A stretch of 64,000 bases of DNA from Skermanella sp. TT6 (GTDB taxonomy: Bacteria; Pseudomonadota; Alphaproteobacteria; Azospirillales; Azospirillaceae), in the NCBI RefSeq assembly GCF_016653635.2, contig NZ_CP067420.1, positions 5,482,001 to 5,546,000 of the forward strand, in the 5' to 3' direction. Positions 43,201 through 51,758 of this stretch are shown one piece after another (positions within the stretch are counted from its first letter, which is position 1; each line of letters begins with the position of its first letter). The notes under the pieces are model-generated. The model saw only the letters and a program-made list of their open reading frames with translations. It was not told the origin of the DNA and did not search any database. A program made the position numbers and the translations under genes.

Positions 43201-45070
43201 GGCCCGGATGGCGCTGAGCGCCTCCGGCGGCTTCACGGCGCTTCAGTTCGCGGAGACCGTCGAGATCGCGCCTCCCGGAGGGGAGCCCTGGGTCATCGAC
43301 GCGGCCGACTGGGCGCCCGACGGAACTCTCGTCAGCGACGACGGTCGGCGCGTCGTCGGATGGAATGCGGACCGGATCCGCGTCTGGGACGCCGGGTCGG
43401 ACAAGCCATCCGACGTCGCCCTTCCCGAGGCCGGGATCTCGGCGATCGCCATGGATGCTTCGGGGAAGACCCTGGCTTTCGGCACGGAAAGCGGGCGGGC
43501 GGGTCTGGTCGATCTCGACGAGAGGCGGGAACTCTGGTCCTTCCGTGTCTTCGAAGCCAGGATCGCGGCCATCGCCCTCTCCCCTGAAGACGGTATCGTC
43601 GCCGTGAGCGCGTTCGGAGAGACGCCGGAGCGGAACGCGACGGCGATCCTCGACCCGCGCCCCGGACGGCCGGCCGTCACGACGGTCGGCAGGTTCGGCG
43701 GCATGACCACGCTGGCCTTCTTGGACGGCGGCGAGACGCTGGTCGGATCGGACGGAAACACTGTCATGGCCGCGCGGACATGGGACGGCGCCCACATCGC
43801 CAGCGGCGGCGGCTATGACGTCCCGGATATCAGGATGCTCGTGAACGCAGGCGGAGAGGGTCCGATCCCGGCGCTGGGCAGCAACGGGGAGATCCTGAGC
43901 CTGGACCGGAAGACGCTCGGCATATCGGTATCGGTCGCGGCGGAGGAGTCGGACATACGGGATGCCTGGATCACCGGCGCCGGCGGAACGGCCAGCGCGA
44001 TCACGCTCGAAGGCCGCGCGCATCACTGGAAGGGCGGCTCTCCCTGGCCGGCGGTTTCCCGGACCTTCGAGCCGGGATCGACCCTGATCCCGCTGCCCTC
44101 CGGATCGCTCCTGGTCGGCGTCGCCCAGGGCGTCGGGATCTGGGACCCCGACCGCGACTCCGTCGAGCCGGTGCCGCGGACCGGGCCGGCGATGCCGCGC
44201 GCCGTGGCCCTGGCCCCGGATGCCGGGAGCATCGTCGTTGTCCGGAGCGACGGGGCGGTGGACCATCTCTCGCTCCCCGACGGCCGCCTGCTGAGATCCC
44301 TGGGCCACGCCGACGAGGAACCAGCGATGGTGCTGACCGACGGTACGACTGCGGTCCTCCACCAGTCCGACAGGATGCGGGGATGGCGTCTCTCGGACGG
44401 CACCGAGATCGCCTTCGTCAGGCCGGAGCAGGGTCTCGCCCGGATGGGCTTTTCAGCGGGCTTCTGGAGGCCGCGTCCCGTCATGGGGGGTTCCGGGAAC
44501 GGCCGCGTCCTCGTCGCGAACCGGACCGGAGCCCTGGAGGTCTGGGTGCCCGGACCGGACGCCGGATGGCGGTCGGAATGGTGGCGGGCCGCCCGGGCGG
44601 AGAACGTCGTGCCGCTGCAATCCGGAGGTGCTCCCGACACCGTCGTGAGTTCGAGCGCGACGCGGATCAGAAGCCGCTTCGGCGGAAGCACGGACGACAA
44701 CTCCGTCAATCTGCTCCGCCTCTGGTCGCCGGGCCTGGACCGGGTGCTGGCCCATGCCGCGGTCCTGGGCCGGCCGATCTCCCTGCGGATCAAGGACGGC
44801 CGGTGGCATGTCCTGGTCCAGCGCGCCGGCGCCCTCCATGTGAAGACGGTGACGCCCCGCAATTCGGACCTCGCGGCGCTCCTGGGCGAGTTGCGCGCCC
44901 TGCGGGCCGAAGGGCTCGCGGAGTTCACGCCGGAAGAGCGGGCGCGGTACCGGGTCGATCCGCTGACCTCGCATGCACAGCCGGACCGGCAGGATCAGTC
45001 CACCCTTCCCCGGTCGGCGAACCGGGGCGCTTCCCTGCCGGGCCGCGACGGCACCCCGATCGATCGGTGA
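40217..45070 (+). CDS. STAND-type ATPase with membrane helix and C-terminal WD40 propellers
   Basis: The 1617-residue protein opens with PFPGLRPFQKQDSDWFFGRD, the N-terminal signature of nSTAND1 NTPases, followed by Walker A GASGSGKSS (52-60), Walker B VLLVVDQFEELF (D171, E174-E175) and the TMRSDFF sensor near 219. Helical winged regions follow to about 530. One membrane helix at about 541-563 (LMAGALVATVCAIVAAGFMAF) precedes a helical linker. From about 640 to the end come degenerate WD40 blades (ALSPDGRHVAAGSLD, AFSPDGSRLATPWAEG, TSPAGDRVASAGDDRTLRLW). In this family the propeller senses a target and the ATPase assembles to switch on an effector, here probably the coupled TIR protein. The start overlaps the TIR stop. 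The position among accessory DNA supports a conflict role. Confidence 0.85.
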   Translation: MSGAGPWCSAERPFPGLRPFQKQDSDWFFGRDAQGTALYRLVRESRFVAVVGASGSGKSSLVKAGLLPRLERASIHGPPWHLFETRPGNAPIRRLSEVLAGLDPEARGTPPGSAGESDDRRIARFSDRQERLGLARWGIAPLLNGRSDGLARALDLAPDASAAGRVLLVVDQFEELFRFGEEAGGEERAARREEARAFVELLLRGAADPDGRLTVLVTMRSDFFGDCGRFQGLAEAVSASQYLVPQLDRESLVPIIRRPVERAGAGIDPRLVQTLLLDREENDRLPVLQHALMRLWSIAGERPGVRHLALEDYRRIGGLEEALSRHAEEVRGEIEGWPGGIPAAGLVERLFKELTDTDRQNRAIRRRRTVAELEAVAAAGPDGGIDLARAAALRRVINRFRDPDCSFLVPSPVEVPELTGEHQIDIGHEALIRRWRAIAGEAPNANDGEAEQWRRLGWLEQERRDGDSWRLLLSAAQEWDRTPPAGKPGKLLPETAERKRWRARVSATAAWADRHGGGLALVDAFLAACEKARLRRRAWARLMAGALVATVCAIVAAGFMAFERVSEERNHAMELALRYSDRLADDALRELGTGEIRAAANLIAEAFPDWVDDPLPWRDTLPHRALEQILASRPATRGDWLLEKNGNAVFALSPDGRHVAAGSLDRQSVSLWDAASRSLVWETPEPPEETFRFHAFPSLAFSPDGSRLATPWAEGKVRVFETATGEVVAEFDGHGGDVNAVATSPAGDRVASAGDDRTLRLWRIGAADAEAVVRHNAGVTAVAWSPDGRRLATATEFGLVTVLDVAGPEPRILGKTAPRSAFITALRFSPDGGTLAVGDARGQVFLGPVRPDDLMAEPLVIEAHTSAIQDLLFTDGGKLLLTGGWTDGAAAWNAATGQALGVFEDFHGVDVMAQPAGTDDLVLVMHHGVVAVRKLDAPTPPKSRLRIPESRASVIAAGKSGPVSIRWDSRSGLEYRAGSAAGTTQAILPSGGRNPARMALSASGGFTALQFAETVEIAPPGGEPWVIDAADWAPDGTLVSDDGRRVVGWNADRIRVWDAGSDKPSDVALPEAGISAIAMDASGKTLAFGTESGRAGLVDLDERRELWSFRVFEARIAAIALSPEDGIVAVSAFGETPERNATAILDPRPGRPAVTTVGRFGGMTTLAFLDGGETLVGSDGNTVMAARTWDGAHIASGGGYDVPDIRMLVNAGGEGPIPALGSNGEILSLDRKTLGISVSVAAEESDIRDAWITGAGGTASAITLEGRAHHWKGGSPWPAVSRTFEPGSTLIPLPSGSLLVGVAQGVGIWDPDRDSVEPVPRTGPAMPRAVALAPDAGSIVVVRSDGAVDHLSLPDGRLLRSLGHADEEPAMVLTDGTTAVLHQSDRMRGWRLSDGTEIAFVRPEQGLARMGFSAGFWRPRPVMGGSGNGRVLVANRTGALEVWVPGPDAGWRSEWWRAARAENVVPLQSGGAPDTVVSSSATRIRSRFGGSTDDNSVNLLRLWSPGLDRVLAHAAVLGRPISLRIKDGRWHVLVQRAGALHVKTVTPRNSDLAALLGELRALRAEGLAEFTPEERARYRVDPLTSHAQPDRQDQSTLPRSANRGASLPGRDGTPIDR

Positions 45071-45456
45071 AACAACTCCGAGCCGTGCCCCGGAATTTCA
45101 GCCTCCATATCCGGACATGGAAACCCGTTCGATAGGTGATTACTCAACTATCGAACGGCTGAGGCAAATCCACAGTCCAATAAATTCCAGATAATACATA
45201 TTTTCGAGACTTCCCCATACATTTGCATACATTGAGGGTAAAAATTTCCTTTCCGGCTTGACACCCGATAAAGAAGTCTGTGAATTCGGCAAATGAAACG
45301 CATAACAGCGCAAGTACCCACTCCCTAGTCTGTCATTTATTCATCCTCTTTTTGGTCACACTTGGTCACAGCCTGATCACAACTGTACCTGGAGCGAAGT
45401 AATTCTTCGCGCCGGCCAGCATGCCCGGATTTCCATCCGAGGCTAAGGAGACTTAC
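45071..45456. other. AT-rich gap upstream of the beta-helix gene
   Basis: No gene is seen. It holds a candidate promoter (TTGACA 45258-45263, 17 bases, TGAATT 45281-45286), three near-direct repeats (45352-45382) and a small hairpin, GCGAAG-TAATT-CTTCGC (45394-45410). Its AT content sets it apart from both flanking genes. Confidence 0.45.
45352..45382 (+). repeat. Three direct repeats of TTGGTCACA type
   Basis: TTGGTCACA starts at 45352 and 45362 and a weaker copy (CTGATCACAA) near 45373, a spacing of one helical turn. This is the arrangement of a multi-site operator. It lies about 90 bases upstream of the beta-helix start codon at 45457. Confidence 0.5.
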
Positions 45457-46536
45457 ATGGCATATTCTCCCCTGACGCTCAGCTCCCTGGCCAAGTCGGC
45501 CGTTCCCGGCGTCGGCAGCGCCAAGCCCACCAACCTGCTGTGGGTCGATGACAATGCCTCGGGCGGCGGCGACGGCTCCTCGGCATCGCCGTTCAAGACC
45601 ATCCAGGCGGCGATCGACAAGGCGACGCCCGGCACCGCGGTCATGGTCAAGTCCGGCACCTACAACGGAAGCGTCTCGCTGGACGACGCGAGCGGTACCA
45701 ATGGCAAGCCGGTCTGGCTGGTTTCGGCCGACGGCCAAGGCGCGGCGAAGATCATCGCGTCCTCCGGCAAGCCCGGCATCTCCGCCTACGGCGAGGACTA
45801 TCTCGTCATCAAGGGCTTCACGATCCAGGGCGGGACCGAGGGCATCAAGCTGACCCAGAGCGGCAGCCACCTGAAGAACTTGACGACCAACATCGTCATC
45901 GAGGACAACCATATCAGCGGTTCCAGCATCGACGGCATCAAGCTGGCCCAGGCCCGGTATGTCGCGGTGACCGGCAACACCGTCGAGGATTTCGGCCGGG
46001 AGGAGGGCATCGACAACGTCTATGTCCGGGACGCCGTGATCGCCTACAACGACATCAGCGACGCCACCAAGTCCGGCAACCGGTCGGGCATCACCGTCAA
46101 GGCCGGTTCGGAAGACATCAAGATCCTCTACAACGACATCAGCGATGTGCTCGACGGCATCATCGTCGGCGGCTACAGTTCGCAGCCCGGCAAGGTCTAT
46201 CCCGGCGGCATCGACTACCAGGCCAAGGACATCACGGTGTCCGGCAACCATGTCTACGACCTCGCCAAGCGCGCGGTCAACGTCCTGGGCGGCAGCGACA
46301 GCGTCATCTCCGACAACAAGTTCGACCCGAACAACAGCTATCCCACGGTGGTGAACGTCGCCTCCGACAATCACGGCAACCGGTCGGAGGATATCCGCAT
46401 CCTCGACAACATCGTGGAAGCCTCGAAGTGGCTGACGGTCCAGTCCGGCAACGCGTCCGGCCTCGTCACCAGCGGGAACACCCAGGACGGCGGGCTGACG
46501 CTGCTCGGCATCGGGGCGGACGCGCTGAGCTACTGA
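45457..46536 (+). CDS. Right-handed parallel beta-helix protein (NosD/pectate-lyase fold)
   Basis: The start at 45457 follows an AAGGAG site. The 359-residue product begins with LLWVDDNASGGGDGSSASPF / KTIQAAIDKATPGTAVMVKSGTYNGS, the DUF1565-type beginning of parallel beta-helix proteins. It continues with about 12 coils of the type IVIEDNHISGSSIDGIKLAQA and VAVTGNTVEDFGREEGID. There is no signal peptide; such proteins may leave by type I secretion or act inside. It may bind or cleave an acidic polysaccharide; no catalytic residues are recognised. Neighbours give no further clue. Confidence 0.8.
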   Translation: MAYSPLTLSSLAKSAVPGVGSAKPTNLLWVDDNASGGGDGSSASPFKTIQAAIDKATPGTAVMVKSGTYNGSVSLDDASGTNGKPVWLVSADGQGAAKIIASSGKPGISAYGEDYLVIKGFTIQGGTEGIKLTQSGSHLKNLTTNIVIEDNHISGSSIDGIKLAQARYVAVTGNTVEDFGREEGIDNVYVRDAVIAYNDISDATKSGNRSGITVKAGSEDIKILYNDISDVLDGIIVGGYSSQPGKVYPGGIDYQAKDITVSGNHVYDLAKRAVNVLGGSDSVISDNKFDPNNSYPTVVNVASDNHGNRSEDIRILDNIVEASKWLTVQSGNASGLVTSGNTQDGGLTLLGIGADALSY

Positions 46537-46703
46537 AGAAGATCCGGGAGGATCGGGCCGGGGAATAATGCCGGCCGTCGGCGTCCAGATCGGAGTCTCC
46601 CCTGGCCAGCGGAAAGCGGCTGGATGCCGCTTCCACGGTCGCTTGTGCTTGGCTGGGAAACCATGGCGCCGGAGGCCGGCTCGCGAGACGGGAGCAGGCC
46701 GCG

Positions 46704-46762
46704 CTTTCAATCGGCCGCCTTCCGACTTTCAATTGGTCGGGGTCGTACTTTCAATCGGTCGG
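46704..46762 (+). repeat. Three direct repeats with 22-bp period, possible IS21-type end
   Basis: CTTTCAATCGGCCG (46704), CTTTCAATTGGTCGG (46726) and CTTTCAATCGGTCGG (46748) repeat at exactly 22 bp. Multiple terminal repeats of this kind mark the transposase-binding ends of IS21-family elements, which is how I read them, but no istA/istB gene is present. They lie directly before the truncated DUF4143-type fragment. Confidence 0.55.
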
Positions 46763-46800
46763 AACTTTTCGGTGGCACGGACAGTCATCGGAGGCCCCGG

Positions 46801-46920
46801 CGGCTGGCCGGGGCGTGCGGCGATCGCTTCGCCCTCGGTCTCGTCCTGTATGACCACGACAAGGTCGTGCCCTTCGGCGAACGCCTGTTCGCCGTGCCGA
46901 TCTCAACGCTCTGGCGGTGA
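46801..46920 (+). pseudogene. C-terminal fragment of a DUF4143-type AAA ATPase
   Basis: The frame ending at 46920 reads GDRFALGLVLYDHDKVVPFG then ERLFAVPISTLWR and stop. This is the characteristic C-terminus of DUF4143 ATPases (GDRF-x-x-GVVLYDG...PFG-x-RLFAVPI-x-x-LW). The N-terminal 90% is missing and the frame upstream is not that protein. The break lies next to the 22-bp repeats, suggesting insertion or deletion by a mobile element. Confidence 0.6.
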
Positions 46921-46960
46921 GGTGCCGGGTGCCCGTTTCGGTCGCTTGGGAGGGGAAGGA

Positions 46961-47035
46961 TGGTGCCGGTTGTCAGATTTGAACTGACGACCTACCGCTT
47001 ACGAAGCGGGTGCTCTACCACTGAGCTAAACCGGC
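46961..47035 (-). tRNA. tRNA-Thr (anticodon CGT)
   Basis: A 75-nt cloverleaf on the minus strand: acceptor arm GCCGGTT / AACCGGC, D-arm TAGCTCAGTGGTAGAGCA, anticodon stem CCCGC/GCGGG with loop TTCGTAA (anticodon CGT, decoding ACG), T-loop GTTCAAATC and encoded CCA (TGG at 46961-46963). Its 3' end points toward the accessory region 38.2-46.9 kb. Confidence 0.95.
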
Positions 47036-47237
47036 GTCCGTGCCTTGAGCCCCGGTTCCTACCCGGTTCCGCCGCGGGGATCAAGCGTTTTTCGGCAAGA
47101 AGCGCATTCCGGGCGGCCTTAACATCTTCCTTACATCCCTTGATCTTGCGCTTACCACCGGCCCGGAAAACCGCATGGAGAATTAACGCGAGTCCCCGCT
47201 AGCCTGGTCTCCTGTTTATTCAGGGAGACTTACAGAC

Positions 47238-47321
47238 ATGCTCGACCTCGTGTTCCTGGCCGTGGCGCTGGCGTTCTTCGCGGCGTCGGACCGGCTGGCC
47301 GGCGCGCTGGAACGGTTGTGA
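47238..47321 (+). CDS. Very small membrane peptide upstream of kdpF
   Basis: A 27-codon frame (MLDLVFLAVALAFFAASDRL...) with a single hydrophobic helix, preceded by GGGAG. The pattern (one helix followed by basic and Leu residues) resembles tiny conserved ORFs seen before kdp operons in other bacteria. It overlaps the next GTG start (kdpF) by GTGA when kdpF is read from 47318. It is too short to be called securely. If real, it may be a small partner of the potassium pump. Confidence 0.55.
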   Translation: MLDLVFLAVALAFFAASDRLAGALERL

Positions 47322-47329
47322 GCGCCGCC

Positions 47330-47419
47330 GTGTCGATCGACCTCATCCTCGGCGGCATCGTCGCGGCCGGGCTGCTGGCGTATCTGGGCTATGCCCTGCT
47401 GCGCCCGGAACGGTTCTGA
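47330..47419 (+). CDS. kdpF: KdpF small subunit of the potassium pump
   Basis: 29 residues, MSIDLILGGIVAAGLLAYLGYALLRPERF from a GTG start, the typical single-helix KdpF ending in RPERF. An in-frame GTG at 47318 would add four residues and couple it to the upstream peptide. KdpF stabilises the KdpABC complex in the inner membrane. It is 15 bases upstream of kdpA. Confidence 0.85.
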   Translation: MSIDLILGGIVAAGLLAYLGYALLRPERF

Positions 47420-47434
47420 GCGGAGGAACCGGAC

Positions 47435-49114
47435 ATGGACTCCGCCGGAACCCTCCAGATCGCCCTCTATCTCGTCATCCTCACCGCCGCGACGCCGATC
47501 CTGGGCGGCTACATGGCGCGCGTGTTCGGCAACGGCCCCGCCCCGTTCGACCGGGCGCTGGGTCCCGTCGAGCGCGGCGTCTACCGCCTGTGCGGCGTCG
47601 ATCCCCGGGCGGAGCAGCACTGGACCGGCTATGCCGCCTCGCTGCTGGCGTTCAACCTGCTGGGCCTGCTGCTGCTCTACGCGCTGCTCCGCCTCCAGGA
47701 CTGGCTGCCGCTGAACCCGCAGGGCATGGCCGGCATGGACCCGGACCTCGCCTTCAACACGGCGGTCAGCTTCGCCACCAACACCAATTGGCAGGCCTAT
47801 GGCGGCGAGGCGGCGCTCGGCTACCTCGCCCAGATGGCGGGGCTGACCGTGCAGAACTTCGTTTCCGCCGCGACCGGCATCGCCGTGCTGATGGCGCTGA
47901 TCCGGGGGTTCGCCCGGCGCGGCAGCCGGACGGTCGGCAATTTCTGGGCCGACCTGGTGCGCGGCACGCTGTACCTGCTGCTGCCCCTCGCCTTCGCCAT
48001 GGCGCTGTTCCTGGTGTGGCAGGGGGTGCCGCAGAACCTGGACGCCTATTTCACCGCCGAGACCGTGGAAGGCGGTCGCCAGCTGATCGCCCAGGGGCCG
48101 GCGGCGTCCCAGGTCGCGATCAAGCAGATCGGCTCCAACGGCGGCGGCTTCTTCGGCGTCAACTCGGCGCACCCTTACGAGAACCCGACGCCCGCCTCCA
48201 ACCTGGTGCAGATGCTGTTCCTACTGCTGGTCGCGGCCGGGCTGACCGACAGTTTCGGCCGGATGGTCGGCGACCGCCGCCAGGGCCGGGCGATCTTCGC
48301 CGCCATGGCGATCATGCTGGTGGCCGGCATCGCCGTCGCGGTCTGGTCCGAAGCGGGCAACATGGAAGGCAAGGAGGTCCGCTTCGGCATCGCCAACTCC
48401 GCCCTTTGGGCGGTCGCCACCACCGCCGCCTCCAACGGCTCGGTCAACGCCATGCATGACAGCTTCATGCCGCTGGGCGGCATGGTAGCGATGGTCAACA
48501 TGATGCTGGGCGAGGTGGTGTTCGGCGGCGTCGGCGCCGGCCTCTACGGCATGATGATCTTCGTGCTGCTGGCGGTCTTCATCGCCGGGCTGATGGTCGG
48601 CCGCACGCCGGAATATCTCGGCAAGAAGATCGAGGCGCGGGAGATCAAGCTGGCCATGATCGCGGCGCTGACCGTGCCCTTCGGGGTGCTGGGACTCTCA
48701 TCCCTGTCGTTGGTCGTGCCCGGCGCAGCGGCCTCGATCCAGGAGCCGGGACCGCACGGCCTGTCGGAACTGCTCTACGCCTACGCGTCGGGCACCGGCA
48801 ACAACGGCTCGGCCTTCGGCGGCTTCGGCGCCGACACCCTCTTCCACAATACGGCGATCGGGTTCGCCATGCTGTTCGGCCGCTTCCTGGTGATCCTGCC
48901 GGTGCTGGCGATCGCCGGGAGCCTGGCCGCCAAGAAGACGCTGCCGGAATCGGCCGGCACCTTCCCGACCCACGGGCCGCTCTTCGTCGCGCTGCTGGTC
49001 GGCACCGTGCTGATCGTCGGCGGCCTGACCTTCTTCCCGGCGCTGTCGCTGGGGCCGGTAGCCGAACATCTGGCGCTCGCCCGGGGCGCCCCCTTCGCGG
49101 ACATGAACCGATGA
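47435..49114 (+). CDS. kdpA: KdpA potassium channel-like subunit
   Basis: A 559-residue membrane protein with about ten helices. It shows selectivity-loop segments such as [44 protein letters not shown] and [13 protein letters not shown], four GNG/GxG-type filters as in the KtrB/TrkH-like KdpA fold. It takes K+ from the outside with high affinity for pumping by KdpB. A GGAGG site precedes the ATG. The stop overlaps kdpB by four bases. Confidence 0.96.
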   Translation: MDSAGTLQIALYLVILTAATPILGGYMARVFGNGPAPFDRALGPVERGVYRLCGVDPRAEQHWTGYAASLLAFNLLGLLLLYALLRLQDWLPLNPQGMAGMDPDLAFNTAVSFATNTNWQAYGGEAALGYLAQMAGLTVQNFVSAATGIAVLMALIRGFARRGSRTVGNFWADLVRGTLYLLLPLAFAMALFLVWQGVPQNLDAYFTAETVEGGRQLIAQGPAASQVAIKQIGSNGGGFFGVNSAHPYENPTPASNLVQMLFLLLVAAGLTDSFGRMVGDRRQGRAIFAAMAIMLVAGIAVAVWSEAGNMEGKEVRFGIANSALWAVATTAASNGSVNAMHDSFMPLGGMVAMVNMMLGEVVFGGVGAGLYGMMIFVLLAVFIAGLMVGRTPEYLGKKIEAREIKLAMIAALTVPFGVLGLSSLSLVVPGAAASIQEPGPHGLSELLYAYASGTGNNGSAFGGFGADTLFHNTAIGFAMLFGRFLVILPVLAIAGSLAAKKTLPESAGTFPTHGPLFVALLVGTVLIVGGLTFFPALSLGPVAEHLALARGAPFADMNR

Positions 49115-51180
49115 GCCACCGCACTTCCGAGATTTCCCTGTTCGACGCCGGCATCGCGGCCCAGGCGGCGGGCGCCGCCGTCGGCAAGCTCGACCCGCGC
49201 GAGCTGGCCCGCAACCCCGTCCTGTTCGTGACCGCCGTCGTCGCGGCCCTGACCACCGTCCTGTTCGTCCGCGACCTGGTCATCGGCGGCGGCGGGGGCG
49301 GCGGCGCCGGCCTCGCCGTGGCCGGCCAGATCACGGCCTGGCTGTGGGTCACCGTGCTGTTCGCCAACTTCGCCGAGGCGGTCGCCGAAGGCCGGGGCAA
49401 GGCCCAGGCGGCCAGCCTGCGCCGCACCAAGACGGAGACCACCACCCGAAGGCTGGCCGACCCGGCCGCTACGGAGTGGCAGTCGGTCCCCGCCGCCGGC
49501 CTGCGGGCCGGCGACTTCGTGGTGGTGGAGGCGGGCGAGGTGATCCCCGGCGACGGCGACGTGGTCGCCGGCATCGCCACGGTGGACGAATCCGCCATCA
49601 CCGGCGAGTCCGCCGCCGTCATCCGCGAGAGCGGCGGCGACCGCTCGGCGGTGACCGGCGGCACCCGCGTCGTGTCGGACCGGATCGTGGTCCGCATCAC
49701 CGTCAACCCCGGCGAGAGCTTCCTGGACCGCATGATCACGCTGGTCGAGGGCGCCAAGCGCCAGAAGACCCCCAACGAGATCGCGCTGAACATCCTGCTG
49801 GCCGGCATGACCATCATCTTCCTGGTGGTCGTGGTGACGCTGGAGGCCTTCGCCCGCTATTCCGGAATCACCCTGCCCGTGGTGTTCCTGGTGGCCCTGC
49901 TGGTCACGCTGATCCCGACCACCATCGGCGGGCTGCTGTCGGCGATCGGCATCGCCGGCATGGACCGGCTGGTGCGCTTCAACGTCATCGCCAAGTCGGG
50001 CCGCGCGGTCGAGGCGGCGGGCGACATCGACACGCTGCTGCTGGACAAGACCGGGACCATCACCCTGGGCGCCCGGCAGGCGGCGGAGTTCGCCCCCGTC
50101 TCCGGCGTGGACGAGCGCGACCTGGCGGAAGCCGCCTTCCTCGCCTCGCTGGCCGACGACACGCCGGAGGGCAAGTCGATCGTGGCGCTGGCCGGACGCA
50201 GGTTCGGCTTCCAGCGGGTGGAGACGGCGGGCTTCGCCTTCGTCCCCTTCACCGCGCAGACCCGGATGAGCGGCGTGGACATGCCGTCCGGGCTCGGCAC
50301 CGAACCCGTCCGCATCCGCAAGGGCGCCGCCGACGCGATCGCCCGCCATGTCGGGGAGGGCGCCGTGCCGCGCGACCTGCGCCAGGCGGTCGAGCGGATC
50401 GCCAAGGCCGGCGGCACGCCGCTGGTGGTGGCGAAGGGCGGCCGGGTGCTGGGAGCCATCCACCTGAAGGACATCGTCAAGCCGGCGATCCGGGAGCGTT
50501 TCGCGACCTTGCGCCGGATGGGCATCCGGACCGTCATGATCACCGGCGACAACCCGCTGACCGCCGCCGCGATCGCCGCCGAGGCCGGGGTGGACGACTT
50601 CCTGGCGGAGGCCACGCCCGAGCGCAAGCTGGAGCTGATCCGCCAGGAGCAGGCCGAGGGCAAGCTGGTCGCCATGTGCGGCGACGGTTCCAACGACGCG
50701 CCGGCGCTGGCCCAGGCCGACGTGGGCGTCGCCATGAACACCGGCACCCAGGCGGCCCGCGAGGCCGGCAACATGGTGGACCTGGAGAGCGACCCGACCA
50801 AGCTGATCGAGATCGTGATGATTGGCAAGCAGCTGCTGATGAGCCGCGGCGCGCTGACCACCTTCTCCATCGCCAACGACGTGGCGAAGTATTTCGCCAT
50901 CGTCCCGGCGCTGTTCGTGGCTGCCTATCCCCAGCTGGAGGCGCTGAACGTGATGGGCCTGGGCAGCGCCTCCAGCGCGATCCTGTCGGCGATCATCTTC
51001 AACGCGCTGGTCATCGTGGCGCTGATCCCGCTGGCCCTGAAGGGCGTCCGCTACCAGCCGGCGGGAGCCGCCAGCCTGCTGCGGCGGAACCTGCTGGTCT
51101 ACGGGCTCGGTGGCCTGGTCGTGCCGTTCATCGGCATCAAGCTGATCGACCTGGGCGTCAACGCCCTGGGCCTGGCCTGA
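49111..51180 (+). CDS. kdpB: KdpB P-type ATPase subunit
   Basis: The 689-residue P-type ATPase has the phosphorylation motif DKTGTIT (D312), the actuator TGES, the hinge [10 protein letters not shown] and [10 protein letters not shown], and the KdpB-specific short membrane part (7 helices). It drives K+ uptake at the expense of ATP. The overlap with kdpA (ATGA) and the short gap to kdpC show one operon. Confidence 0.97.
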   Translation: MSHRTSEISLFDAGIAAQAAGAAVGKLDPRELARNPVLFVTAVVAALTTVLFVRDLVIGGGGGGGAGLAVAGQITAWLWVTVLFANFAEAVAEGRGKAQAASLRRTKTETTTRRLADPAATEWQSVPAAGLRAGDFVVVEAGEVIPGDGDVVAGIATVDESAITGESAAVIRESGGDRSAVTGGTRVVSDRIVVRITVNPGESFLDRMITLVEGAKRQKTPNEIALNILLAGMTIIFLVVVVTLEAFARYSGITLPVVFLVALLVTLIPTTIGGLLSAIGIAGMDRLVRFNVIAKSGRAVEAAGDIDTLLLDKTGTITLGARQAAEFAPVSGVDERDLAEAAFLASLADDTPEGKSIVALAGRRFGFQRVETAGFAFVPFTAQTRMSGVDMPSGLGTEPVRIRKGAADAIARHVGEGAVPRDLRQAVERIAKAGGTPLVVAKGGRVLGAIHLKDIVKPAIRERFATLRRMGIRTVMITGDNPLTAAAIAAEAGVDDFLAEATPERKLELIRQEQAEGKLVAMCGDGSNDAPALAQADVGVAMNTGTQAAREAGNMVDLESDPTKLIEIVMIGKQLLMSRGALTTFSIANDVAKYFAIVPALFVAAYPQLEALNVMGLGSASSAILSAIIFNALVIVALIPLALKGVRYQPAGAASLLRRNLLVYGLGGLVVPFIGIKLIDLGVNALGLA

Positions 51181-51191
51181 GGAAAGAGAGA

Positions 51192-51758
51192 ATGTTCAAG
51201 GAACTGAAACCGGCCCTGAAGATGCTGGCCGTGCTGACACTCATCACCGGCGTGCTCTATCCGCTGGCCGTCACCGGGATCGCCGGGGTGCTGTTTCCCG
51301 TCCAGGCGCACGGCAGCCTGGTGCAGCGCGACGGCAGGACCGTCGGCTCCGCGCTGATCGCCCAGCCCTTCGCCCGGCCGGAGCATTTCCAGCCCCGGCC
51401 CTCGGCGGTCGGGTACGAGGCCGCCGCCTCCGGCGCCTCCAACCTGGGGCCGTCCAGCGGGAAGCTGGCCGAAGAGGTCCGGGCCCGGACCGCGGCCCAG
51501 CAGGCGGCCAACCCGGACGCGGCGGCGCGCGGCCCGGTTCCGGCCGAGCTGGTGACGGCGTCGGGCAGCGGGCTCGACCCGCATCTGTCGCCGGAAGCCG
51601 CGCTGTGGCAGGTACCCCGCATCGCGAAGGCGCGCGGGATCCCGGAGGCCGACCTGCGGGCGCTGGTCGGCCGCCTGACGGAGGGCAGGACCCTGGGCGT
51701 TTTCGGCGAGCCGCGCGTTAACGTGCTGATGCTCAACCTCGCTCTCGACGGGACCTGA
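51192..51758 (+). CDS. kdpC: KdpC subunit
   Basis: A 188-residue protein: one N-terminal membrane helix (MLAVLTLITGVLYPLAVTGI) and a periplasmic domain with RPSAVGYEAAASGASNLGPSS and SGSGLDPHLSPEAALWQVPRI, both KdpC signatures. It connects KdpA and KdpB. A GAAAGAG site precedes it; its last base is shared with the kdpD start (TGATG). Confidence 0.95.
   Translation: MFKELKPALKMLAVLTLITGVLYPLAVTGIAGVLFPVQAHGSLVQRDGRTVGSALIAQPFARPEHFQPRPSAVGYEAAASGASNLGPSSGKLAEEVRARTAAQQAANPDAAARGPVPAELVTASGSGLDPHLSPEAALWQVPRIAKARGIPEADLRALVGRLTEGRTLGVFGEPRVNVLMLNLALDGT

Noticed and set aside
39125-44362. A very long minus-strand open frame opposite the TIR/STAND operon
   Set aside because: Its translation is Arg/Gly/Asp-rich without any domain; it is a consequence of high GC and codon bias on the other strand.
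46936-46960. A possible duplicated tRNA-Thr 3' end as an attachment site near 38.2 kb
   Set aside because: I searched by eye for a copy of the tRNA 3' end at the far side of the accessory region and found none.
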